A stretch of DNA of 64,000 nucleotides from a bacterium (GTDB taxonomy: Bacteria; UBP6; UBA1177): positions 1 to 64,000 of the forward strand of contig JAFYIZ010000032.1 of NCBI GenBank assembly GCA_017538365.1. The letters are read 5' to 3'. Made by a program: the position numbers and the translations under genes. The notes beneath the pieces are model-generated. The model had not been told where the DNA came from. It saw only the letters and a list, made by a program, of their open reading frames with translations, and did not search any database. Positions 57,468 through 64,000 of this stretch are shown here, one piece after another. How positions within the stretch are numbered: position 1 is the first letter of the stretch; each line of letters begins with the position of its first letter.

Positions 57468-59279
57468 ATGCCGTTAAGCATAAGAAAAGGCTATGACAAA
57501 GAGTTGCTGAAAAAATTTGATATAGACAATGATTTCAGCAATTTCAAAAGGTCGATGCACATTTCCGCAGCGCTTACTGTCATAAATTTTCCGCTTCTGC
57601 TGCTGGATATTTACAGGTATCTCTATTCTCGGGAGCTTTTTTCACAGTTCGGCTACACTGAAGTGAGCGTATTGCACCTGCTTTCGTGCATTTTTTATCC
57701 TGCGATGCTGATTGTGGGCAAAGTCAAGACCGGAAACGGGACTCTTCCGCCTGAAAATCCGTTTTACAAATATTTCTGGCGGATATTTTTCTCATCGGCA
57801 TACCTTTATGCGCTTGCGGCTTCCGCACCGTGTCTTGCTCTGTATCAGAATCTTACGACACTGTTTGTCGCCATTCTTGTTCTTGCATCATCTTTCAAGA
57901 TAAGGCTGAGAGAATATCTTGCCCATTCGGTGCTTTTATGCATTGCCGATCTTCTTTCCGTCTGGTTTTATGTGCCGGCTGTCAGGGAAATTTACCCGGG
58001 AATAATTTCAGATATCACGAGTACGGTAATCGTCGCCGTCTGCATCAACTATATAGCTTACAGCGAATCTCTTAAATCTTTCCTCAACAAAATCAATTTT
58101 GAAAAGGAACAGGCTGAAAAAATCGTCGAGAGGGAAGCAAACAAGGCGAAATCGGAGTTCCTGGCAAACATGAGCCACGAAATCAGAACGCCGATAAACG
58201 GTGTTTACGGAATGCTTTCGATGCTTCAGGAAGAGCCGGTGACCGAAAATCAGAAAGAGTATATCAAGTACGCCAAATCAAGCTGTGAAGTGCTTATCAA
58301 CATAGTGAACGACCTTTTCGACATGGTTCTGATCAAGTCCGGGAAAATCGTTCTTGACAACAAACCCTATTCTCCGGCTGAACTTGTGAATGCCTCGGTT
58401 TCAACAGTGAATTACCGGAAAACGAAGGATATAGATTTCAGGATAAGTATCGACAGCTCTCTTCCGAAGTTCGTAGTAGGCGATAAAAACAGAGTGGCGC
58501 AGATTCTCAACAATCTCCTTTCTAATGCGTGGAAATTTACGTCCGGCGGGAGCATTTCGGTCGACTGCCGCAGAATAATAGAGGAAAACTGCGAATTTAT
58601 CCGTTTTGAAGTTAAAGATACCGGCATCGGAATCCCTGACGACAAAATCAATTTCGTTTTTGACCGTTTCTTTCAGATCGATTCCAGTCCCAAAAAGCAG
58701 TACGGCGGTGCCGGACTCGGACTTGCCATCTGCAAAAATCTTGTCGAGATTATGAACGGAAAGATTTCCGTCAGATCGAACAGTCCTGAAGCGGGAACAA
58801 CGTTTGCTTTCCTGCTTCCTCTGATTCTTCCGGATGAAAGCTGGGAAAAAGCTGAAACGCAGTATGGGGCTCTTCCGAAGTATTTCCTCGCCGGAAAGAG
58901 CGTGCTTTGTGCCGAAGACAACGAGACAAACCTTAAATTTATAACGAATATTCTGAGCAGAGAGGGTGCAAATGTACGTACTGCTTCTGACGGAAAGATT
59001 GCACTCGGCATAATGGAAAAAAACGATTTTGACATTGTTCTGCTCGACATCAGGATGCCTGTCATGGACGGTATAGAAACGATAAAAAACATCAGAGAAT
59101 TTGAAAAGAACGGAGGAGGTTACACTCCTGTAATTGCTGTTACGACCTACACGATGAAGAAAAACCGTGATATGATAATGAGTAACGGTTTCGACGGATA
59201 TTTGTCAAAACCTTTTTCCGAAGCCGATCTGATGCATGAAATTTATAACAATATCAACAAAAAACGGAGTTCAGAATGA
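57468..59279 (+). CDS. Hybrid sensor histidine kinase with receiver domain
   Basis: A 603-residue membrane sensor. Residues about 25-195 contain around six hydrophobic segments (VINFPLLLLDIYRYLY, LYALAASAPCLALYQNL, ITSTVIVAVCINYIAY) with no extended periplasmic loop. A coiled coil leads to HisKA (EFLANMSHEIRTPINGVYGM, phospho-His) and HATPase_c (LNNLLSNAWKFTSGG, DTGIGIPDDK, GGAGLGLAICKNLVEIMNG). A receiver domain closes the protein (VLCAEDNETNLKFITNILSR, phospho-Asp in LLDIRMPVMDG, Lys in GYLSKPFS). No DNA-binding partner is adjacent. AGAGG before ATG. It overlaps the next gene by 4 nt. Confidence 0.93.
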   Translation: MPLSIRKGYDKELLKKFDIDNDFSNFKRSMHISAALTVINFPLLLLDIYRYLYSRELFSQFGYTEVSVLHLLSCIFYPAMLIVGKVKTGNGTLPPENPFYKYFWRIFFSSAYLYALAASAPCLALYQNLTTLFVAILVLASSFKIRLREYLAHSVLLCIADLLSVWFYVPAVREIYPGIISDITSTVIVAVCINYIAYSESLKSFLNKINFEKEQAEKIVEREANKAKSEFLANMSHEIRTPINGVYGMLSMLQEEPVTENQKEYIKYAKSSCEVLINIVNDLFDMVLIKSGKIVLDNKPYSPAELVNASVSTVNYRKTKDIDFRISIDSSLPKFVVGDKNRVAQILNNLLSNAWKFTSGGSISVDCRRIIEENCEFIRFEVKDTGIGIPDDKINFVFDRFFQIDSSPKKQYGGAGLGLAICKNLVEIMNGKISVRSNSPEAGTTFAFLLPLILPDESWEKAETQYGALPKYFLAGKSVLCAEDNETNLKFITNILSREGANVRTASDGKIALGIMEKNDFDIVLLDIRMPVMDGIETIKNIREFEKNGGGYTPVIAVTTYTMKKNRDMIMSNGFDGYLSKPFSEADLMHEIYNNINKKRSSE

Positions 59280-60346
59280 AGAAAACAGCTCTCATTTTTA
59301 TCTTGTTAGCCTTTATTTTCGCGGCATGCGGAAGTGAAAGCGAGGAAGAAACCAATGTAAATGACAATGAGAATGAAAACACGGAAAATCCTGACGATTC
59401 TCTTCCTGATGTGATAATTGACAACGGGCAGGAAACACCTGACGAAGAAGCCGAGGAGACGCCGGAATCATTCTGTTATGCCGGCGGTGCCATTCTTTAC
59501 GAAGGTGCAACCCAGTTCAAATTGTGTCCTGGCGACAATGAAAAATTCCAGAAACAGCTCTGCAAAAACGGAAAATGGGTCGATGAAGGCGACTGCGTTT
59601 CGGGAAGTGTCACGATTGCTGCCGGTTCTTTCAAAATGGGTTGCGACAAAGAAGTCGAAGGAAACTGCCCGGAAGATACGGTTCCGGTTCACGAAGTAGC
59701 GCTTTCAAGCTATGTTATGGACAAATTCGAAGTGCCGGTCGAACTTTTCGAGCTCTGTATCGCCGAAAATGTCTGCACAAATGATGATCCTGAAAAACCG
59801 CACTACCGCACATCATCTGATTTGTATCAGTGCAACATAGGAAACCCCGACAGGAAAAATCATCCTGCGAACTGCATTACATGGTACGGTGCGAAAGCTT
59901 ACTGCGAATGGATCGGAAAGCGTCTTCCGACCGAAGCTGAGTGGGAAAATGCCGCGAAATCGGGCAAAGTGCAGATCTATCCGTGGGGAAACACGCCAGT
60001 TGCAAGCTGTGACAACACCGTAATGAAAGGGAACGCGAACGGATGCGGTTCAAATACGACTTCTCCGATCGGCTCGAAAGCTGCAGGGGTTTCGGAACAG
60101 GGGATTTTCGACCTTTCGGGAAATGTCGCAGAATATACGAGCGACTGGTATGAAAAGAAGTTCTATTCAACTGAAGAAGCGTCAAAAGCCGACACGCAGG
60201 GACCGGCAGAGCCGGAAAAAGACAAATCCAAAGTTATCCGCGGCGGTTCGTATATCTACGACGAAAGCCATGCGCGCTCGTCGTACAGAGGTTCGGCTAA
60301 ACTTGATGCCATGGATACTGACTTCGGTTTCAGATGTGTAAAATAG
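59276..60346 (+). CDS. Formylglycine-generating-enzyme-like (SUMF1) lipoprotein
   Basis: A 356-residue lipoprotein ([17 protein letters not shown]), acidic linker (Asn/Asp/Glu-rich), a small Cys-containing region ([18 protein letters not shown]), then a SUMF1/FGE-sulfatase domain: [107 protein letters not shown]. Most bacterial homologs are not sulfatase activators but surface or sensory domains. ATGA overlap with the histidine kinase suggests a joint role in envelope sensing (inference). Confidence 0.87.
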   Translation: MKKTALIFILLAFIFAACGSESEEETNVNDNENENTENPDDSLPDVIIDNGQETPDEEAEETPESFCYAGGAILYEGATQFKLCPGDNEKFQKQLCKNGKWVDEGDCVSGSVTIAAGSFKMGCDKEVEGNCPEDTVPVHEVALSSYVMDKFEVPVELFELCIAENVCTNDDPEKPHYRTSSDLYQCNIGNPDRKNHPANCITWYGAKAYCEWIGKRLPTEAEWENAAKSGKVQIYPWGNTPVASCDNTVMKGNANGCGSNTTSPIGSKAAGVSEQGIFDLSGNVAEYTSDWYEKKFYSTEEASKADTQGPAEPEKDKSKVIRGGSYIYDESHARSSYRGSAKLDAMDTDFGFRCVK

Positions 60347-60357
60347 CGGAGCAAAAA

Positions 60358-61959
60358 ATGCAGAGTGAAAAATTTCCGCTTGTTTTCGCAGGTCACGTCG
60401 ACCACGGCAAAAGCACGATAATCGGCAGACTTTTGAGTGAAACGGGAAGCCTTCCCGAAGGAAAACTCGAAGCGATAAAAAATTATTGCAAACTTAATTC
60501 GCGCCCGTTTGAATACGCCTTTCTCATCGACGCGCTCAAGGACGAGCAGTCGCAGGGGATAACGATCGATACGGCAAGAGTCTTTTTCAGCACGAAAAAG
60601 CGTGATTTCGTAATCATTGACGCTCCCGGACACATCGAATTTTTGAAAAACATGGTAACCGGAGCGAGTAGGGCGGAAGCGGCTTTCTTAGTAATTGCGG
60701 CTGACGAGGGAGTCCGCGAAAATTCAAGGCGCCACGGCTATATGCTCTCGATTCTGGGAATCAGGCAGATCGTCGTTTTAGTCAACAAAATGGATCTCGT
60801 CGGCTACTCCGAAGAAGTTTTCAACAGAATTAAAGAAGAATACACAGCTTTTCTTGATGAAATAGGGATAAAACCGCTCGGTTTTGTTCCGGTAAGCGGC
60901 ATAAACGGCGTGAACATCAGTTCTAAAAGTCCCGAAACACCTTGGTATGACGGCAGAACGCTTTATGAATTCCTCGATGTTTTCAAAGCGAAGGAACACA
61001 GCGCGAAACAGCCTTTCAGAATGTTTCTGCAGGATATTTACCGCTTCACAGAAAGCGGCGACAACCGCAGGATCTATGCCGGAACGGTGAACAGTGGCAC
61101 GTTGAAAAAAGGTGATGAAGTCGTTTTTTATCCGTCAGGCAAAAAAATCAGAATTGCAAGAATCGAGACATTTCCTGAAAGTGACAAAACCTCGGTCGAA
61201 GCAGGGTTTACCGCAGGTTTCACGCTTGAGGAACAGATTTATGCAACCCGCGGAGAACTTGTTGCAAAAGCCGGAGAGCCTGCGCCGCAGAGCGCATCAC
61301 GCTTCAAAGCTGCTGTATTCTGGCTTGGAAGCGAGCCCTTGAGCAAAAACCGCACATACTTCATCAAAGTCGGAACTGCGAGGACGACTTTGAGACTTGT
61401 TGAAGTTTCAAAACTCATCGACACCTCTTCACTTGAAAGCAAAACAGGGGACGAAGTAGGGAAGTTCGAGGCTGCCGAGTGCGTTTTCGAAGCAGGTAAG
61501 CCTATTGCATTCGATCTAATCGGCGACAATCAGGAAACGGGAAGATTCGTAATCGTTGGAGACTACGAAATCAGAGGCGGCGGAATAATCCTCGAACCCT
61601 TATCCGATGCACCTTTTGCGGCAAAAATCGACGAGTCAGAAAGAGAGCGCAGATTCGGTCACAAAGCGGCCGTTATCGCCGTTAAAGATGAAAAATTCGC
61701 AGTAGAACTTGAAAAAAGCCTTTTCGCTCTTGGTGCTTTCGTCTGTTATTTCCCCGATCTCGACATATCTAGAAGCCTGCATGAACTGGAGCTTCTGATG
61801 AAGTCGGGAATGCTGGTTATCGTTAAATCTGACAGCGACGATTCAGAAAACCTCAAAAATGCTCAAAACCTAGTATTCATGCACCTTTCAGAGGACAAAA
61901 ACGGCTCAGTCGAAGCCGCAGTGAACGAACTCAGAACTTCGGGAATACTTTCTCTTTAG
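60358..61959 (+). CDS. cysN: CysN-type sulfate adenylyltransferase GTPase with vestigial APS-kinase tail
   Basis: Large, GTP-hydrolysing subunit of ATP sulfurylase. G1 [20 protein letters not shown]; switch [17 protein letters not shown]3 [21 protein letters not shown]4 [14 protein letters not shown]. Domains II and III follow ([20 protein letters not shown]). After about residue 440 comes [20 protein letters not shown] and [20 protein letters not shown], which line up with the N-terminal half of CysC but have lost the P-loop. CysD is absent nearby. GGAG before ATG 60358, 11 nt after the FGE-like stop. 533 residues. Confidence 0.88.
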   Translation: MQSEKFPLVFAGHVDHGKSTIIGRLLSETGSLPEGKLEAIKNYCKLNSRPFEYAFLIDALKDEQSQGITIDTARVFFSTKKRDFVIIDAPGHIEFLKNMVTGASRAEAAFLVIAADEGVRENSRRHGYMLSILGIRQIVVLVNKMDLVGYSEEVFNRIKEEYTAFLDEIGIKPLGFVPVSGINGVNISSKSPETPWYDGRTLYEFLDVFKAKEHSAKQPFRMFLQDIYRFTESGDNRRIYAGTVNSGTLKKGDEVVFYPSGKKIRIARIETFPESDKTSVEAGFTAGFTLEEQIYATRGELVAKAGEPAPQSASRFKAAVFWLGSEPLSKNRTYFIKVGTARTTLRLVEVSKLIDTSSLESKTGDEVGKFEAAECVFEAGKPIAFDLIGDNQETGRFVIVGDYEIRGGGIILEPLSDAPFAAKIDESERERRFGHKAAVIAVKDEKFAVELEKSLFALGAFVCYFPDLDISRSLHELELLMKSGMLVIVKSDSDDSENLKNAQNLVFMHLSEDKNGSVEAAVNELRTSGILSL

Positions 61960-61973
61960 TTTCGGAGGAGAAA

Positions 61974-62825
61974 ATGCCGAATCCAAAAAACATATCGATT
62001 TTTGAAGACACCGTGGATCTTGTGCAGAACACGAAACGCCTGCAGGATTCCGTTGCAGCAAGTCTGAGATCACAAAAATTCATCGCGGAAAACGATTCCG
62101 TACCTGACGGAAGTCTTATCAGACGCTTTGAAGAGCCTGCGCAAATCATCGTGAGCAAAAAACGCACCTTCGAAGCGGCTTCCGCCTACACGGGAAGGGG
62201 AGAAAAGGTGTGTGTGCTCAATTTCGCATCCGCATCAAATCCGGGAGGCGGAGTGGTAAACGGCTCCAGTGCGCAGGAAGAGTCTTTGTGCCGGGTCTCC
62301 ACGCTTTATTTTACGCTCGATACCGACGAAAACTGGAAGCGCTTCTACAAGCCGCACAGAATGAGTCATGACCCGATCCACAACGACGATATCATCTACA
62401 CACCAAACATTGTCGTATTCAAAACGGACTCTTCTGATCCTAAGCGCATGCCGGAAAGCGACTGGTTTAACTGCGATGTTATCACCTGCGCCGCACCTAA
62501 TCTGCGCGAAAATCCGCTCAACCGCTATGACAATGGCGACGGATGCGAACGCCTTCTGCTTTCTGATGAGGAACTTGTCAGCGTCCACAGAAAACGCGAC
62601 AGACGGATCTTTGATGTCGCCGTGCATAATAAAGTTGATGTCCTTGTTTTGGGTGCTTTCGGCTGCGGAGCATTCAGAAACAGCCCTGCCGTTGTGGCAG
62701 ACGTAATGCTTATGCTCGCAAAGGAATACGAACACGCCTTCAAAACGATCGAGTTCGCAGTGTACTGCCCGCCCTTCGACGACACGAATTACCGCATTTT
62801 TGCGGAACGGGCAAATAAAATGTAA
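61974..62825 (+). CDS. Bacterial-type poly(ADP-ribose) glycohydrolase (TIGR02452/DUF2263)
   Basis: A 283-residue macrodomain-like protein that removes ADP-ribose polymers or units. The PARG signature GGG...QEE is present in NFASASNPGGGVVNGSSAQE followed by ESLCRVSTLYFTL; VITCAAPNLRENPLN and VLVLGAFGCGAFRNSPAVVA complete the fold. Cytoplasmic; no signal. SD TCGGAGG. It follows CysN by 14 nt, so may share its transcript. The native ADP-ribosylated target is unknown. Confidence 0.9.
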   Translation: MPNPKNISIFEDTVDLVQNTKRLQDSVAASLRSQKFIAENDSVPDGSLIRRFEEPAQIIVSKKRTFEAASAYTGRGEKVCVLNFASASNPGGGVVNGSSAQEESLCRVSTLYFTLDTDENWKRFYKPHRMSHDPIHNDDIIYTPNIVVFKTDSSDPKRMPESDWFNCDVITCAAPNLRENPLNRYDNGDGCERLLLSDEELVSVHRKRDRRIFDVAVHNKVDVLVLGAFGCGAFRNSPAVVADVMLMLAKEYEHAFKTIEFAVYCPPFDDTNYRIFAERANKM

Positions 62826-62912
62826 ATACCACAGATTCTGCGAAAACTCAAAAATCAAAGAATAATTTGACTTTTCCGATAATAACTATAATCATTATGT
62901 TCAGTTAATTAC

Positions 62913-62931
62913 GTGAGAATTTTATTCTCAC
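62913..62931. repeat. Hairpin upstream of the Y1 transposase (possible left end)
   Basis: GTGAGAAT-TTT-ATTCTCAC: perfect 8-bp stem with a 3-nt loop, 23 nt before the transposase ATG. Y1 transposases of the IS200/IS605 group recognise such subterminal hairpins. Confidence 0.55.
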
Positions 62932-62954
62932 TTTGGTCTAGAGTTAACCAAGTT

Positions 62955-63956
62955 ATGACCAACGAAACTTTCACATGGCTGCAGCCCGGTGCATGGCGCA
63001 AACCGATTATTGTACATGCAACAATGGTTGCAAAAGACCGCCAGCCGCTTTTCGGCAAACTTGGTCACGACGGTCGTTGTGCTGTGGTGGAAAAATCCCC
63101 ATTAGGCTGGATTCTCATAAAACAGCAGCAGCGGATGCTTGAATTGTGTCCCGAAATAAAAATTCTCGCCGACAAAGTGATGCCTGATCACCACCACATG
63201 GTTTTGCAGGTAATGCGTTCCATAAGAAGAAGCATAAAAGAAGTCGTGCGCGGCTATATGCAGGGCTGCAAAGCCGAAGCTCTGAAGTTGGGATTTGATG
63301 AAAATATTTATGATGCACCGCCGTTTTACCGTGTTCTTTCGCACAAAGGACAGTTGAAAGCGATGATAGAATACGTTTACGCCAATGCAGAACGTGCATG
63401 GTTGCGCAAACAGAATCCCGATCTTTTCCGCATTCACCGTCAGACAGAAATCAGCGGTTTGGTGTTTACATCTCTTGGTAACCATTTTCTGCTGAATTGG
63501 CCTGATCGTCAGTTCGTGGAAATGTCACGAAGCTGTTCGGATGAAGAAATTAAACAGCGGTTGCAATACATATTGACGGCGGCGCAAAACGGTGCTGTTA
63601 CTTACACGGCGGCAATCAGTAAGGGCGAACAGATAGTTGCTCGCACATTGCGGGAACAAGGCATGCAGCTGGTCGTTTTGCTAAGCGACGGTTTTCCGAG
63701 CGAAGGTTCTCCGCATGAAAAGTATTACAAGCCAGGAGGCCTTTATTTTGAAGCATGTTCAAAAGGACAGTTGCTGCTTTTGGAGCCGACGCTGCAGACT
63801 ATTGCTTCGCCCTTGATTAGCGCGGCAGCAGAAAAAACGCTTCGGCAAAAGGCGGAAGAAAAACATATTGCTTACAAGCCAGTTTCCGCATCAACGCAGC
63901 GTTACCGTTTCGTGGCGTTAAATGAAATTGGAAAATTTATAATTAAAGACGGATAA
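62955..63956 (+). CDS. Y1 (HUH) REP-associated tyrosine transposase with C-terminal extension
   Basis: A 333-residue protein. The N-terminal Y1 domain (about 1-165) has HATMVAKDRQPLFGK, the HUH-like MPDHHHMVLQVM, and the helix with catalytic Tyr (KAMIEYVYANAERAWLRKQN). The C-terminal part (KQRLQYILTAAQNGAVTYTA, GEQIVARTLREQGMQLVVLL, GGLYFEACSKGQLLLLEP) resembles the Rossmann-like extension of Bacteroidetes-style RAYTs. Hairpins flank the gene at 62913-62931 and 63948-63964. No SD; the ATG was chosen by the start of homology. It could act on its own hairpins or on dispersed palindromes. Confidence 0.8.
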   Translation: MTNETFTWLQPGAWRKPIIVHATMVAKDRQPLFGKLGHDGRCAVVEKSPLGWILIKQQQRMLELCPEIKILADKVMPDHHHMVLQVMRSIRRSIKEVVRGYMQGCKAEALKLGFDENIYDAPPFYRVLSHKGQLKAMIEYVYANAERAWLRKQNPDLFRIHRQTEISGLVFTSLGNHFLLNWPDRQFVEMSRSCSDEEIKQRLQYILTAAQNGAVTYTAAISKGEQIVARTLREQGMQLVVLLSDGFPSEGSPHEKYYKPGGLYFEACSKGQLLLLEPTLQTIASPLISAAAEKTLRQKAEEKHIAYKPVSASTQRYRFVALNEIGKFIIKDG

Positions 63957-63964
63957 AATCCGTC
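63948..63964. repeat. Hairpin at the transposase 3' end (possible right end)
   Basis: GACGGAT-AAA-ATCCGTC: perfect 7-bp stem with a 3-nt loop spanning the stop codon of the Y1 transposase. Its sequence differs from the left hairpin, but geometry (3-nt loop, perfect stem) is the same. Confidence 0.55.
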
Positions 63965-64000
63965 GGAAAAGACTGAACTGATTATTTGATTCTTACTAAC

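Overview
The window reads as a continuous stretch of chromosome from an uncultivated Gram-negative, probably anaerobic bacterium. Genes are packed tightly, with 1-14 nt overlaps, strong Shine-Dalgarno (SD) sites and some GTG/TTG starts. The surface proteome is distinctive: lipoproteins with Asp-rich or Thr/Pro/Glu linkers, a MopE-like metal-binding protein, DUF1566, CotH and formylglycine-enzyme-like lipoproteins, and a large S8 protease with Cys-rich repeats. That mix resembles Myxococcota and related 'deltaproteobacterial' lineages. This is an inference from style, not a placement.

1-9.6 kb: an edge-truncated TerB_N protein, pyrG, a DUF1566 lipoprotein, purB, an exonuclease-like lipoprotein, a radical SAM protein, a frameshifted Cys-rich lipoprotein, and a VirB5-like/lytic transglycosylase pair. 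9.6-16.6 kb: a translation operon (tRNA-Val, thrS, infC, rpmI, rplT, ihfA-like, tRNA-Pro) running into surE, a DUF368 transporter, rph and a DAHP synthase. 16.6-20.9 kb (minus): MopE-like protein, YkgJ-type protein, mraY, and a murG fused to a HEAT-repeat tail.

21.2-34.5 kb is the accessory block and the most interesting part. It starts with an IS3-type transposase remnant and an AlkD-like gene, followed by sixteen co-directional genes: flavodoxin, aldo/keto reductase, metallo-beta-lactamase fold protein, CMD-cupin, nitroreductase, flavin reductase, ABM protein, alpha/beta hydrolase, FMN reductase, larE, larB, larC, two small membrane proteins, a DUF362 lipoprotein and a TetR regulator. A palindrome, TGACACGGTGTCA, recurs at promoters here. 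A block of about 210 bp (three palindromes, promoter, SD and signal peptide) is duplicated in front of two unrelated enzymes. Five enzymes carry an export leader followed by a second SD and ATG exactly where the enzyme domain begins, which suggests grafted leaders and possibly two translation products. The TetR protein at the 3' end is the natural candidate for binding the palindromes.

34.5-48.7 kb: tandem CotH-like lipoproteins, the S8 protease, an SDR, an AbiE-type toxin-antitoxin pair followed by a 32-bp tandem repeat, an epimerase, purE, a TsaC/Sua5 protein, a TrmN6-like methyltransferase, a DUF1232 protein and holA. 48.7-57.4 kb: glyQ, glyS, lysS, then on the minus strand an EF-G-like GTPase, an AAA+/Fis-type protein and a dus gene. 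57.4-64 kb: a hybrid histidine kinase, a formylglycine-enzyme-like lipoprotein, a CysN with a decayed APS-kinase tail, a bacterial PARG and a Y1 (RAYT-like) transposase flanked by hairpins.

Intergenic spaces hold at least two dispersed palindrome families. One is bounded by GC-rich GCCGCC-type arms with an 8-bp internal period; the other is a GTCATTCTGAG family at gene 3' ends. Recognisable promoters mostly show TTGAnn - 16/17 bp - TAtAnT.
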